A stretch of 64,000 bases of DNA from NCBI RefSeq assembly GCF_900107205.1, contig NZ_FNPC01000001.1, positions 31,213 to 95,212 on the forward strand, written 5' to 3'. The DNA comes from Halopenitus persicus (GTDB taxonomy: Archaea; Halobacteriota; Halobacteria; Halobacteriales; Haloferacaceae). Below the pieces are notes generated by a model. That model did not search any database. It was not told the origin of the DNA and saw only the letters and a list, made by a program, of their open reading frames with translations. Below are positions 1 through 7,816 of the stretch, in pieces (within the stretch, counting starts at the first letter, position 1; every line of letters starts with the position of its first letter). Position numbers and translations under genes: made by a program.

Positions 1-80
1 CGGCCGGCGGCAGCCTCGCATCGGCCGGCGGCGGCCCCGCACCGGCCGGCGGCAGCCTCGCATCGGCCGGCGGCGGCCCC
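1..80. repeat. 42-bp tandem repeat built from two related 21-bp halves
   Basis: A 42-bp unit begins at 1 and again at 43. Each unit consists of two related 21-bp halves that begin CGGCCGGCGG. One frame reads as a Gly/Ala/Ser-rich repeat that stops near 132, so this could be the end of a gene lying before the window. It could equally be intergenic; the boundary hides the answer. Confidence 0.75.
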
Positions 81-114
81 TCGCGGATCGCCCCGTCGCT
101 CGCCGGACACGAGC

Positions 115-122
115 GATTTAAG
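115..122 (+). promoter_or_regulatory. TATA-like box of panB
   Basis: GATTTAAG is centred about 27 nt before the panB ATG. This is the spacing expected for an archaeal promoter that makes a leaderless mRNA. Confidence 0.55.
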
Positions 123-145
123 CGGCGTCCGTAGTACCTTCGGAT

Positions 146-988
146 ATGACCACGACCCGGGGCCTCCGAAGCATAGCCGGCGAGGAGCCGATCACGATGT
201 TGACGGCCTACGACGCGCCGACGGCGTCGATCATCGAGGAGGCGGGCATCGACGTCATCCTCGTGGGCGACAGCATGGGCAACGCCGTGCTCGGCTACGA
301 CTCGACGATCCCGGTCACGATGGACGACGTCGCCAGCCGGACGGGCGCGGTCGCGCGTGCGACCGAGGACACGCTGGTCGTCGCGGACCTCCCGTTCCTC
401 TCGTTCGGCGCCGACGAGGCGGAGTCGATCCACAACGCCGGACGACTTTTAAAGGAGGAGGGCGCCGACGCCGTGAAGATCGAGAGCGGCGACCACACGG
501 TCGCGCTGACCGAGGCGCTCGTCGACGTCGGGATCCCGGTGATGGGTCACCTCGGCCTGACGCCCCAGCACGTCAACGAGCTCGGCTACGCCCGGCAGGG
601 GACCGACCGGGAGGCCGCCGAGTCGATCATCGAGCTGGCCGAGGCCCACGAGGCGGCCGGCGCGTTCGCGCTCGTCCTCGAACACGTCCCGGCCAACCTC
701 GCCGCGGCGATCACCGACCGCCTCGAGATCCCGACGATCGGGATCGGCGCCGGCCCGGCGTGTGACGGCCAGGTGCTCGTGATCACCGACGTGCTCGGGC
801 TCGACGACTGGTCGCCCTCCTTCTCGGAGCAGTTCGGCGACGTCGGCGCGGCGATCCACGACGCCGTGGCGGCGTACCGGGACGCCGTGACCGCGGGGGA
901 GTTCCCGGCCGACGAACACAGTTACGTCGAGGAGGACCTCGAGGGGGTCGCGGACGTCGGCGGCGAGAAGAGCAGCGGCGACAAGTAA
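146..988 (+). CDS. panB: 3-methyl-2-oxobutanoate hydroxymethyltransferase (PanB)
   Basis: PanB transfers a hydroxymethyl group from methylene-tetrahydrofolate to 2-oxoisovalerate to make ketopantoate, the first step of pantothenate and CoA synthesis in the cytoplasm. The 280-residue protein has the usual family length. It carries VGDSMG near residue 42, DLPF at 81, KIE at 111-113 and VLEHVP near 179, which match the metal-binding and catalytic Asp/Glu positions known in this TIM-barrel family. The ATG lies 27 nt after a TATA-like box, so the transcript is probably leaderless. The gene stands alone; the next gene points the other way. No oddity apart from the acidic, Lys-poor C-terminus typical of halophiles. 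Confidence 0.95.
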   Translation: MTTTRGLRSIAGEEPITMLTAYDAPTASIIEEAGIDVILVGDSMGNAVLGYDSTIPVTMDDVASRTGAVARATEDTLVVADLPFLSFGADEAESIHNAGRLLKEEGADAVKIESGDHTVALTEALVDVGIPVMGHLGLTPQHVNELGYARQGTDREAAESIIELAEAHEAAGAFALVLEHVPANLAAAITDRLEIPTIGIGAGPACDGQVLVITDVLGLDDWSPSFSEQFGDVGAAIHDAVAAYRDAVTAGEFPADEHSYVEEDLEGVADVGGEKSSGDK

Positions 989-1071
989 GCGCGACGAGAC
1001 GGGACGACGGGACCGAGCGCGACGAGACGGGTGTGTGATCGGGAGTGCCGGCGGATCACGACCCCGGTCCG

Positions 1072-1791
1072 CTAGTCCCGTGCGTCGACCGTTCCGGCGG
1101 CCGTCTCCTCGCCGTCACGGTCGACATCGGCGCCGTCGAGGTTCGGTTCGGCGTCGACCCGCGGCGGGAGGTCGTCGACGAAGCGTTTGATGATCTCCTC
1201 CTCAGCGCGGTGGAGCGTCTCGCTGCAGGTCGATTTGGCGATCCCGACGCGGTCGGCCAGCTCGGTGAGCGAACACTCGCGGGGCGTGTCGTAGTAACCC
1301 AGCTCGACGGCGGTGAGCAGGAGCCGCTGCTGGTTCTCGGTGAGGACCTGGCTCGGCTGGAGCCGCTCCTGGATGTACTCGATGCGGAAGTCCATCTCCA
1401 GCTCCTTGAACTGGCGGCCGAGTTCGGAGAGGCGGTCGTGGGCTCCCGTGACGTCGATCGTCGCCTCGCCGTTTTGGATCTCGATGGGCATCTCGATGGG
1501 GATCCCGGACCGCTTGGCGGCGACCAGCAGCATCGGCGCCGTCGTCTCGAACTGGACGGTCGCCTCCGTCTCGGTGCGCTGCATCACGGACATATCCGTC
1601 AGCACCGCGTGGTCGCGCATGTCCTCGAGGACCGCATCGAGGTCGGTCGCCGAGATCCACACGAGCGCGAACCCGGGACCGTCCCCGGGCAGCGCCGCGA
1701 GCACCTGAAACGTCGCGTCGGGGTGTGCGCGCGAGACGTCCGCGACCCACGGTCCCTCGGGCATCTCGACGACGAGGCGTGCTTGTGTCAT
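1072..1791 (-). CDS. Bacterio-opsin-activator (Bat) type HTH transcriptional regulator
   Basis: This is a 239-residue cytoplasmic regulator of the haloarchaeal Bat family. Residues 175-208 form the C-terminal HTH_10 helix-turn-helix (LTELADRVGIAKSTCSETLH core). The N-terminal 150 residues resemble the ligand or sensor domain that accompanies this HTH in many haloarchaeal regulators. I chose the ATG at 1791 because the open frame upstream is Arg-rich and unlike protein. The gene lies 171 bp downstream of halocyanin on the same strand, so it may act on that redox gene, but this is inference. Many paralogues exist in haloarchaea and the target and signal cannot be read from the sequence. Confidence 0.85.
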   Translation of the reverse strand: MTQARLVVEMPEGPWVADVSRAHPDATFQVLAALPGDGPGFALVWISATDLDAVLEDMRDHAVLTDMSVMQRTETEATVQFETTAPMLLVAAKRSGIPIEMPIEIQNGEATIDVTGAHDRLSELGRQFKELEMDFRIEYIQERLQPSQVLTENQQRLLLTAVELGYYDTPRECSLTELADRVGIAKSTCSETLHRAEEEIIKRFVDDLPPRVDAEPNLDGADVDRDGEETAAGTVDARD

Positions 1792-1962
1792 CGTTGTAGT
1801 GTGTTGTCGTGTGTTCGACCGTCGTCGCCGGCGGCGTCCCGGGACGACCCGTACCGAAACCGATCGTCCCCGCGTCGTAAGTATGTATCCGTCGGACCCC
1901 ACGTCGTCGCGTGGCGGGCTCGCCGCTTTGGGCGGCATCGCCGCGGTCCCTCACCGCGATCG

Positions 1963-2499
1963 CTACTCGACGACGATCGCGCCCTTCATTCCGACCGCCT
2001 CGTGGGGCGTACAGATGTACGTGTACGTCCCCGCGCTCTCGAAGGTGTGCTCGAAGGTGTGGCCCTCCTCGTTGGTTTGTTCGGACTCGAAGGAGCCGTC
2101 CTCGGCGGCGACGTTGTGCTGGCCACCCTGGCCGGTCCACTCCCAGGTCACCGTGGTGCCGGTCGAGACCGCCACCGCGGGCGGGGCGAACTGCAGTCCG
2201 TCGCCGGCCCCGACGTCGACCGTGACGCTATCGGCGTCGCGGCGGTCGAGCGTCTGCCCCTCGTAGTTGCTCACGTCGTCGAACCAACCGTCGTAGTTCG
2301 GCTCCTCGGAGAGGTACTCGTTGCCGCCACCGTTACCGTTGCCGCCGTTTCCACCGCCACCATTTCCACCATTACCGCCGCCGTTGCCGTTCCCGCCGCC
2401 CGAGCAGCCGGCGAGCAGCGTCGCGCCGACCGCCGCGGTCGCCGAGAGGTACGTTCGCCGATCGAGGCTCCGTCCCGCGTTCCGTGTTCGGTCGCTCAT
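1963..2499 (-). CDS. Halocyanin-like blue copper lipoprotein
   Basis: A small membrane-anchored electron carrier outside the cell membrane. The N-terminus has a Tat-like DRRTYLSA motif (RR at 14-15) and a lipobox ending in Cys32, so the mature protein is probably lipid-anchored. A (Gly/Asn)-rich spacer follows at about 33-60, then a plastocyanin-like domain. Copper ligands can be placed at His128, Cys163, His166 and Met171 (CTPHEAVGM). The length of 178 is normal for haloarchaeal halocyanins. A TATA-like CTATATCC lies about 30 nt before the ATG on the minus strand. The Gly/Asn spacer is mirrored in the LivK-type lipoprotein at 49329-50663. Confidence 0.92.
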   Translation of the reverse strand: MSDRTRNAGRSLDRRTYLSATAAVGATLLAGCSGGGNGNGGGNGGNGGGGNGGNGNGGGNEYLSEEPNYDGWFDDVSNYEGQTLDRRDADSVTVDVGAGDGLQFAPPAVAVSTGTTVTWEWTGQGGQHNVAAEDGSFESEQTNEEGHTFEHTFESAGTYTYICTPHEAVGMKGAIVVE

Positions 2500-2621
2500 A
2501 AACAGGTGATCCTATTGCGGCCACGGATATAGGGGGGCGGTCGGTTCCCATCGGCTGAGGACGTCGCCGAACATATTCGTCCGGAACGTTCCGCGGGGGA
2601 TCGAACCGCAGTTCGCCGATC

Positions 2622-2963
2622 TCAGCCCTCCAGCCAATCGGGATCGAGACGGGGCGGCGAGAAGACGTCGTACCCCTCCACGGGCACGTCGCCCCGGTTG
2701 ACTGCCGCGTGCGGTTCGCCGCCGGGGATGACGTACGAGTCGCCCGCGCTGACGAGGCGGTCCTCGCCGTCGATCCGGAACGTCAGGGTTCCGGCGGTGA
2801 CCACGCCGGCCTGTTCGTGTTCGTGGCGATGCTCCGGAACCGCCGCGCCCGGTTCGAACGTGAATCCCTGCACGCTCGTGCGATCACCCGCGGCCTCCTG
2901 AGTCAGGTGGACGCCGTCGGCGGCCTCGGTCGCCTCGACGTCCGCGTCGGTGACGATCTCCAT
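2622..2963 (-). CDS. Small cupin-domain protein
   Basis: A 113-residue single-domain cupin. The first cupin motif is visible as VPEHRHEHEQAGVVTAG, giving His ligands for a metal, and the second as GDSYVIPGGEPHAAVN. Such small cupins bind a divalent metal and act as dioxygenases, isomerases or sensors; the substrate cannot be assigned here. It is a single gene, divergent from bolA. The ATG at 2963 is the natural start because the motif spacing from the N-terminus is normal. Confidence 0.85.
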   Translation of the reverse strand: MEIVTDADVEATEAADGVHLTQEAAGDRTSVQGFTFEPGAAVPEHRHEHEQAGVVTAGTLTFRIDGEDRLVSAGDSYVIPGGEPHAAVNRGDVPVEGYDVFSPPRLDPDWLEG

Positions 2964-3069
2964 ACGGACGCAACGGGGAGTTCCGCCAAAAACCCCACGT
3001 CCGGCTTCGGATGCGTGCCCGTGCGGTCCGTTGCGCGCCGCTTTTACCCCGGCGACGTAATGACCGGGT

Positions 3070-3384
3070 ATGGAACTGGACGCGATCGAGGACCTGATCG
3101 AGGCGGAGATCCCCGACGCCGTCGCGAGCGTGACGCGACCGCGCGTACATAACGACGAGGACGAGGACGACCACTACGCGGCCACGATCGTCTCGCCCGC
3201 CTTCGAGGGCCTCTCGCTCGTCGACCAGCATCAGCGCGTCTACGACGCGCTGGGCGAGCACATGACGACGGACATCCACGCGATGGAGCTGCAGACGTAC
3301 ACCCCGAGCGCGTACGCCGAGCACGGGGACGGCTCGCTCGACGCCGACCTGCGCGAGGCCGGACTGTTGCCCGTCGAGGAGTAG
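3070..3384 (+). CDS. BolA family protein
   Basis: The 104-residue protein matches the BolA/YrbA fold: an N-terminal helix (MELDAIEDLIEAEIPDA), the central strand region around HYAATIVSPAFEG, then LVDQHQRVYDALG and the MELQTYTP ending typical of the family. BolA proteins partner with monothiol glutaredoxins in Fe-S trafficking in bacteria and eukaryotes; in archaea the partner is not known. It is a short single gene 81 bp before fumC on the same strand, which could reflect an Fe-S or redox link, but class II fumarase itself has no Fe-S cluster. Confidence 0.85.
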   Translation: MELDAIEDLIEAEIPDAVASVTRPRVHNDEDEDDHYAATIVSPAFEGLSLVDQHQRVYDALGEHMTTDIHAMELQTYTPSAYAEHGDGSLDADLREAGLLPVEE

Positions 3385-3465
3385 GTCGCCGGAGGAATCA
3401 CGGAGGCGCGGTTCTCCCCGGCACGTTTCAGTAGGTTTTACGCGCTCGACCGACCACGGGCGCGT

Positions 3466-4872
3466 ATGGGAGACGATTACCGGATCGAATCGGACAGCCT
3501 CGGAGAGATGCAGGTCCCGGCGGACGCCTACTGGGGCGCACAGACCCAGCGCGCCGTCGAGAACTTCCCGATCTCGGGGAGCACCTTCGGCCGGCGGTTC
3601 ATCCGCGCGCTCGGGATCGTCAAGAAGTCCGCGGCGCAGGCCAACCGCGACCTCGGGCTGCTCGAGGAGGAGACGGCCGCGGCGATCGTCGAGGCGGCCG
3701 ACGAGGTCATCGCGGGCGAGCACGACGACCAGTTCCCCGTCGACGTGTTCCAGACCGGCTCGGGCACCTCCTCGAACATGAACGCCAACGAGGTCATCGC
3801 CAACCGGGCCGCGGAGATCGCCGGCGCGGAGATCGGCGACCGGGTCGTCCACCCCAACGACCACGTCAACTACGGCCAGTCGAGCAACGACGTGATTCCC
3901 ACCGCGATGCACGTCGCCGCGCTCGAGGCGGTCGAGAAGGACCTCATTCCGGGGCTCGAGACCCTCCGAACGGCCCTCGAGGAGGCCGAAGCCGAGTTCG
4001 ACGGCGTCGTCAAGACGGGCCGGACCCACCTCCAGGACGCGACCCCGATCCGGCTCGGCCAGGAGTTCGGCGGCTACCGGACGCAGGTCGAGAAGGGGAT
4101 CAAGCGGGTCGGCGACGTCCGGCTCCACCTCCGCGAGCTCGCGCTCGGCGGGACGGCGGTCGGGACCGGCCTCAACACCCATCCCGAGTTCCCGGAGCTC
4201 GCCGCCGAGTACATCTCCGAGGAGACGAACACGACCTTCCGCGAGGCCGACAACCACTTCGAGGCGCAGGCGGCCCACGACGCGATGGCCGAGGCACACG
4301 GCGCGCTCCGGACCGTCGCCGGGTCGATGAACAAGATCGCCAACGATCTGCGCCTGCTCGCGTCCGGCCCGCGGAACGGCCTCGGCGAGATCGAACAGCC
4401 CGAGAACCAGCCCGGCTCGTCGATCATGCCCGGCAAGATCAACCCGGTCGTCGCCGAGTCGGTCAACCAGGTCCACAAGCGCGTGGTCGGCAACGACGCG
4501 ACGATCAGCGCCGGCGCCGCCCGCGGCGAGATCGACCTGAACCTCTACAAACCGGTCCTCGCGCACAGCTTCCTCGAGTCCGCCGCGCTGCTGGCCAACG
4601 CCGCCGAGGCGTTCGGCGAGAAGTTCGTCGCGAAGCTCGAGGCGAACGAGGAGCACTGCGCCGAGCAGGTCGACCGCTCGATGGCGCTGGCGACCGCGCT
4701 CAACCCGGCGATCGGCTACGACAAGGCCTCGAAGGTCGCCAAGCGGGCGCTCGCCGAGGAGAAGACCGTCCGCGAGGTCGCGGTCGAGGAGGGCTACCTC
4801 ACCGAGGACGAGGCCGACGAGGTGCTCGACCCCGAGCGGATGACCCATCGCGGGATCCTCGGCGACGACTGA
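3466..4872 (+). CDS. fumC: Class II fumarate hydratase
   Basis: This TCA-cycle enzyme interconverts fumarate and malate as a cytoplasmic homotetramer. The 468-residue length is standard. The fumarase/aspartase superfamily signature GSSIMPGKINP lies near residue 316, and the earlier TGSGTSSNMNANEV and KTGRTHLQDATP blocks are also present. The ATG at 3466 gives the usual N-terminus (YRIESDSLGEMQVPADAYWG), and a TTTTA-containing AT stretch lies about 30 nt before it. It is a single gene. Aspartase is the main alternative, but the N-terminal block and motif details favour fumarase. Confidence 0.95.
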   Translation: MGDDYRIESDSLGEMQVPADAYWGAQTQRAVENFPISGSTFGRRFIRALGIVKKSAAQANRDLGLLEEETAAAIVEAADEVIAGEHDDQFPVDVFQTGSGTSSNMNANEVIANRAAEIAGAEIGDRVVHPNDHVNYGQSSNDVIPTAMHVAALEAVEKDLIPGLETLRTALEEAEAEFDGVVKTGRTHLQDATPIRLGQEFGGYRTQVEKGIKRVGDVRLHLRELALGGTAVGTGLNTHPEFPELAAEYISEETNTTFREADNHFEAQAAHDAMAEAHGALRTVAGSMNKIANDLRLLASGPRNGLGEIEQPENQPGSSIMPGKINPVVAESVNQVHKRVVGNDATISAGAARGEIDLNLYKPVLAHSFLESAALLANAAEAFGEKFVAKLEANEEHCAEQVDRSMALATALNPAIGYDKASKVAKRALAEEKTVREVAVEEGYLTEDEADEVLDPERMTHRGILGDD

Positions 4873-4941
4873 GCGGTCGGCCGCGCAGCCGCCGTTCCAG
4901 CAGTACCGATCCGGACGTTTGCCCGGAGTCGGATTCCCCCG

Positions 4942-5373
4942 CTACCGATCGGTCGGAAGACGCGTTTGAACGGATCCGGTCCCCGCCTGCCGTGACTCGA
5001 ACTCGAGGAGCCGCCGCTTCGTCGCGACGCCCTCGGCCGCCGAGTACCCGCCGAGCCCCCCGTCGCTTCCGACCACGCGGTGACAGGGGACGACGATCGG
5101 CACGGGATTGCGCCCGCAGGCTTGCCCGACCGCGACCGGAGCCGACCCGACCGCGGACGCGATCTCCCCGTACGTCCGCGTCTCGCCGTAGGGGATCTCG
5201 GTCATCGCGGCCATCACGTCGCCGGTCAGCCCGTCCGGGATCGTCACGGACAACTCGAACGCGCGGCGGTCGCCGCGCTCGTAGGCGCGAACCTGGTCGC
5301 GGATCTCGGCGGGGGATTCGGCGACGTGTGTCGCGTCGAGCTCGAGCGTGTGTGACAGGACGGATACCTTCAT
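4942..5373 (-). CDS. ogt: Methylated-DNA--protein-cysteine methyltransferase (MGMT/Ogt)
   Basis: A suicide DNA-repair protein that removes the alkyl group from O6-alkylguanine onto its own cysteine. The 143-residue form contains the active-site PCHRVVG with Cys97, preceded by the helix-turn-helix-like block GETRTYGEIASAVG and the arginine-finger region ACGRNPVPI. I chose ATG at 5373 because the upstream frame is Arg-rich and lacks homology-like features. The gene is divergent from the JAMM-protease gene, with 91 bp between their starts. The N-terminal half is short, as in other archaeal versions. Confidence 0.92.
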   Translation of the reverse strand: MKVSVLSHTLELDATHVAESPAEIRDQVRAYERGDRRAFELSVTIPDGLTGDVMAAMTEIPYGETRTYGEIASAVGSAPVAVGQACGRNPVPIVVPCHRVVGSDGGLGGYSAAEGVATKRRLLEFESRQAGTGSVQTRLPTDR

Positions 5374-5464
5374 TGGCGGGACCTGAACGCTCCGGATCCG
5401 AAGCGGTCGCTGGAGTCTCGCGGCCGCGAGGCATATACCTATCGTCCGCGTGATCCGGATCGGG

Positions 5465-5950
5465 ATGATCGAGTTCACGCGCGGCGCCTACGACGACGTC
5501 GTCGCCCACGCGATCGAGGGACGCGAGGCGGCCGATCCGGTCGAGGTCTGTGGCGTCCTCGCGGGACGATTCGACGAGGACGGAGACCGGAGCACCGTCA
5601 CGGAGACGCACCGCGCGAGCAACGCCGCCGAGACGCCCCGGACCCGGTACCTGATCGATCCGGAGGAGCAGTTCGCGATCCTCGAGGCGATCGAGGCGGC
5701 CGGCGACGAGGTGGTCGGGTTCTACCACTCGCATCCGACCGGCCCGCCGTATCCGAGCGAAACGGACGCCGCGGACGCGACCTGGCCCGGTCGGTCGTAC
5801 GTCATCTGTGCGCTCGACGGACAGCCGTTCGTCGGCTCCTGGCGCTGGCAGGGCGAGTCGGCAGCGGACCGACCGGATGGGGATCCACGCGCCGGCGAGC
5901 GCGACGGGTTCCGACGGGAGACGGTCGCGGTCGTCCCCGAAACGGGTTAG
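5465..5950 (+). CDS. JAMM/MPN+ metalloprotease, probable desampylase
   Basis: The protein has the full JAMM zinc-protease signature: Glu27 in VEVCGVLAG, then His88-Ser-His90, Ser98 and Asp101 (H-x-H-x7-S-x2-D). Haloarchaeal enzymes of this family (HvJAMM1) remove ubiquitin-like SAMP proteins from targets, and bacterial relatives act in sulfur transfer. I prefer ATG 5465 over GTG 5450 because a CATATAC box sits about 28 nt before 5465, which suits a leaderless mRNA. A rhodanese gene follows after 23 bp, so the two are probably co-transcribed; this fits a SAMP or sulfur-carrier role. The length of about 161 residues is slightly above the minimal domain. Confidence 0.85.
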   Translation: MIEFTRGAYDDVVAHAIEGREAADPVEVCGVLAGRFDEDGDRSTVTETHRASNAAETPRTRYLIDPEEQFAILEAIEAAGDEVVGFYHSHPTGPPYPSETDAADATWPGRSYVICALDGQPFVGSWRWQGESAADRPDGDPRAGERDGFRRETVAVVPETG

Positions 5951-5973
5951 GGCGTGAGGGTCCCAGAGGGAGT

Positions 5974-6294
5974 ATGGTCGAGGAGATCTCCCCCGAGGAC
6001 GTCGAGTCGAAGCTCGACGACGAGGACGTACAGATAGTCGACATTCGCGGGCCGGGCCAGTTCAAACGCGGGCACATTCCGGGCGCGATCAACATCCCGA
6101 TGAGCGACCTCCCGAGCCGCATCGACGAGCACGAGTGGGGCGACGAGATCGTCGTCACCTGTCCGATCGGGCAGTCGTCGGTCCAGGCCGCCAGGCTCAT
6201 CAGCAGCTTCGAGGCGGTCGACGACGACGCCCGCGTCGCCAGTATGGCGGGCGGCTATCGGGAGTGGGACGGCGAGCTCGAGACCGAGGAGTGA
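5974..6294 (+). CDS. Single-domain rhodanese-like sulfurtransferase
   Basis: A 106-residue rhodanese domain. The N-terminal VQIVDIRGPGQFKRGHIPGA block (residues 19-38) is characteristic, and the active-site loop reads CPIGQSS with Cys63 as the probable persulfide-carrying residue. The C-terminal MAGGYREWDGEL is also typical. Such proteins carry sulfane sulfur to thiolation or sulfur-carrier pathways. It follows the JAMM protease by 23 bp on the same strand. In haloarchaea rhodaneses have been tied to the SAMP modification system, so the pair may work together; this is inference from context. Confidence 0.88.
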   Translation: MVEEISPEDVESKLDDEDVQIVDIRGPGQFKRGHIPGAINIPMSDLPSRIDEHEWGDEIVVTCPIGQSSVQAARLISSFEAVDDDARVASMAGGYREWDGELETEE

Positions 6295-6404
6295 CGACGA
6301 GCGGTCCCGACGGCTGATCCGGCTGATGACGGGCTCTCCGTCTGACGGACGATCGGCTCTCACGGATGATCCGTTTGAAGTAGTGTGCGATCGTATCCCA
6401 CAGT

Positions 6405-7109
6405 ATGAACGTCGAGTTCGACTTCGAGGGCGACGTCGCGATCGTGACCGGCGCGGCCGGGGCGCTCGGCAGCGCGACCATCGAGGCGTTCCGCGAGGCC
6501 GGGGCGACGGTCGCCGCGGTCGACGTCCGTGCCCCGGACGACGAGGACGCGGTCCTCGATCCCGACGACGTCGAGCACTTCTACCGGACGGACTGTACCG
6601 ACGAGGACGCGGTGCGCGAGACCGTCGATGCGGTCCTCGCGGACCACGGCCGGATCGACTACGTCCTGAACGTCGCCGGCACCTGGCGCGGCGGCACCCC
6701 GCTGCACGAAACCGAGGTGGACGCCTTCGACTTCCTCTTCGACGTGAACCTGAAGACGATGTTCCTCGTCTCGAAACACGCGATCCCGCACCTCCGGGAG
6801 ACCGAGGGGGCGATCGTCTCGGTCTCGGCCCGCGCCAGCCTGGAGGGCGGCGAGGGCGACGGGATCTACCGGGCCAGCAAGGCCGGCGTTCGGCTCCTCA
6901 CCGAGACGATCGCCGCGGAGAACCGCGGCGTCGTGCGGGCCAACGCCGTCCTGCCGAGCGTGCTCGACACGCCGATGAACCGCGAGATGATGACGCCCTC
7001 CGAGGAGTGGGTCGACCCGATCGAGGTCGCACGCGTGATGTGTGCGCTCTGTTCGGACGCCACGAGCGTGACGAGCGGCGCGGCGGTTCCCGTCTATGGG
7101 GAAGCGTAG
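6405..7109 (+). CDS. Short-chain dehydrogenase/reductase (SDR)
   Basis: A 234-residue classical SDR. The Rossmann motif TGAAGALG spans residues 15-22, the NVAG block is at about 89-92, and the catalytic Tyr155-x3-Lys159 (YRASK) is present with serines at 139 and 141. It reduces or oxidises a carbonyl or alcohol with NAD(P); Asp40 after the second strand suggests NAD preference. The substrate is not readable; 3-oxoacyl-ACP reductase or sugar/alcohol dehydrogenase annotations are both possible. It is convergent with the next gene. Confidence 0.9.
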   Translation: MNVEFDFEGDVAIVTGAAGALGSATIEAFREAGATVAAVDVRAPDDEDAVLDPDDVEHFYRTDCTDEDAVRETVDAVLADHGRIDYVLNVAGTWRGGTPLHETEVDAFDFLFDVNLKTMFLVSKHAIPHLRETEGAIVSVSARASLEGGEGDGIYRASKAGVRLLTETIAAENRGVVRANAVLPSVLDTPMNREMMTPSEEWVDPIEVARVMCALCSDATSVTSGAAVPVYGEA

Positions 7110-7151
7110 GCCGTCCGCCCCAGCGAGGACGAGGCCTGACCACCCTCCCGG

Positions 7152-7634
7152 TTAGGGTGATGCTTGACCGCCGTCCCACGCGGACCGGCGTCCGTCCTCG
7201 ACGGCTCCGTGCTGCTCACCGAAGGCCCGTCCCGACACGTCCGCGGGGCGGATCTGATACAGATCCATCGAGAGGGTCTCGAGTGCGGCGGTGGGTGAGA
7301 CGTTCAGCGTCGGAATGGCGGCGTTCTCGGCGATCGCGTTCATCGCGATCGCGTGGTCATCCTCCGGGACGGTCTCGATCGGCCCACGGACGATGACGCT
7401 CTCGGCGGGTGACTCGTCGTAAACGGTGAACGTCGCCGCATCGGTCGTCTCGATGAACGCCATCTTCTCGCTGTCGTCGTCGTGGACCAGCTGGAAGTAG
7501 AGGGCATTCCCGTCGTACCCGAACGACTCCGGCACGGCGTAGGTCTCCGCGCCGTCACACAGCGACAACACCCCGGATCCGGCTGTTCGAAGGATCTCGT
7601 CGATCTCGTCGGCCTCGAGCTGTACCGTGGCCAT
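7152..7634 (-). CDS. Pyridoxamine 5'-phosphate oxidase-like flavin-binding-fold protein
   Basis: A 160-residue protein with the split-barrel fold of the PPOX/FMN-binding family: GSGVLSLCDGAETYAVPESFGYDG near the N-terminus, then YFQLVHDDDSEKMAFIE and a SVIVRGPIE strand. Haloarchaea have many such small proteins; they bind FMN or F420 or have unknown roles. I chose ATG 7634 because the frame upstream is Arg/Gly-rich and the domain begins directly at ATVQLEADEIDEIL. It is divergent from the geranylgeranyl reductase-family gene. Confidence 0.8.
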   Translation of the reverse strand: MATVQLEADEIDEILRTAGSGVLSLCDGAETYAVPESFGYDGNALYFQLVHDDDSEKMAFIETTDAATFTVYDESPAESVIVRGPIETVPEDDHAIAMNAIAENAAIPTLNVSPTAALETLSMDLYQIRPADVSGRAFGEQHGAVEDGRRSAWDGGQASP

Positions 7635-7816
7635 TACCTGACCCAATTCGCCCGACGTGAATAACCCGACGGATCGATCCTGCCCCTGGGAACGCAACCC
7701 GTCCGACGGCAGCCACCCCTCCCGCGACCGATCCCCCTCCCTGCGACGATGCCCGTCCATCCCGCGACCGATCCGCCCTCCGTGGGTTTAATAGCCCGAG
7801 CGCGTCCCTCACGAGT

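Noticed and set aside
1-80. Repeats as a CRISPR array
   Set aside because: The units are contiguous without unique spacers and are of simple GC-rich composition; the same holds for the repeats at 14595, 24638 and 51896. No cas genes occur in the window.
2884-4848. Long minus-strand open frame of 654 codons over fumC
   Set aside because: It is antisense to the conserved fumarase gene, and its Arg/Gly/Val-rich composition is the usual mirror product of high-GC third positions.
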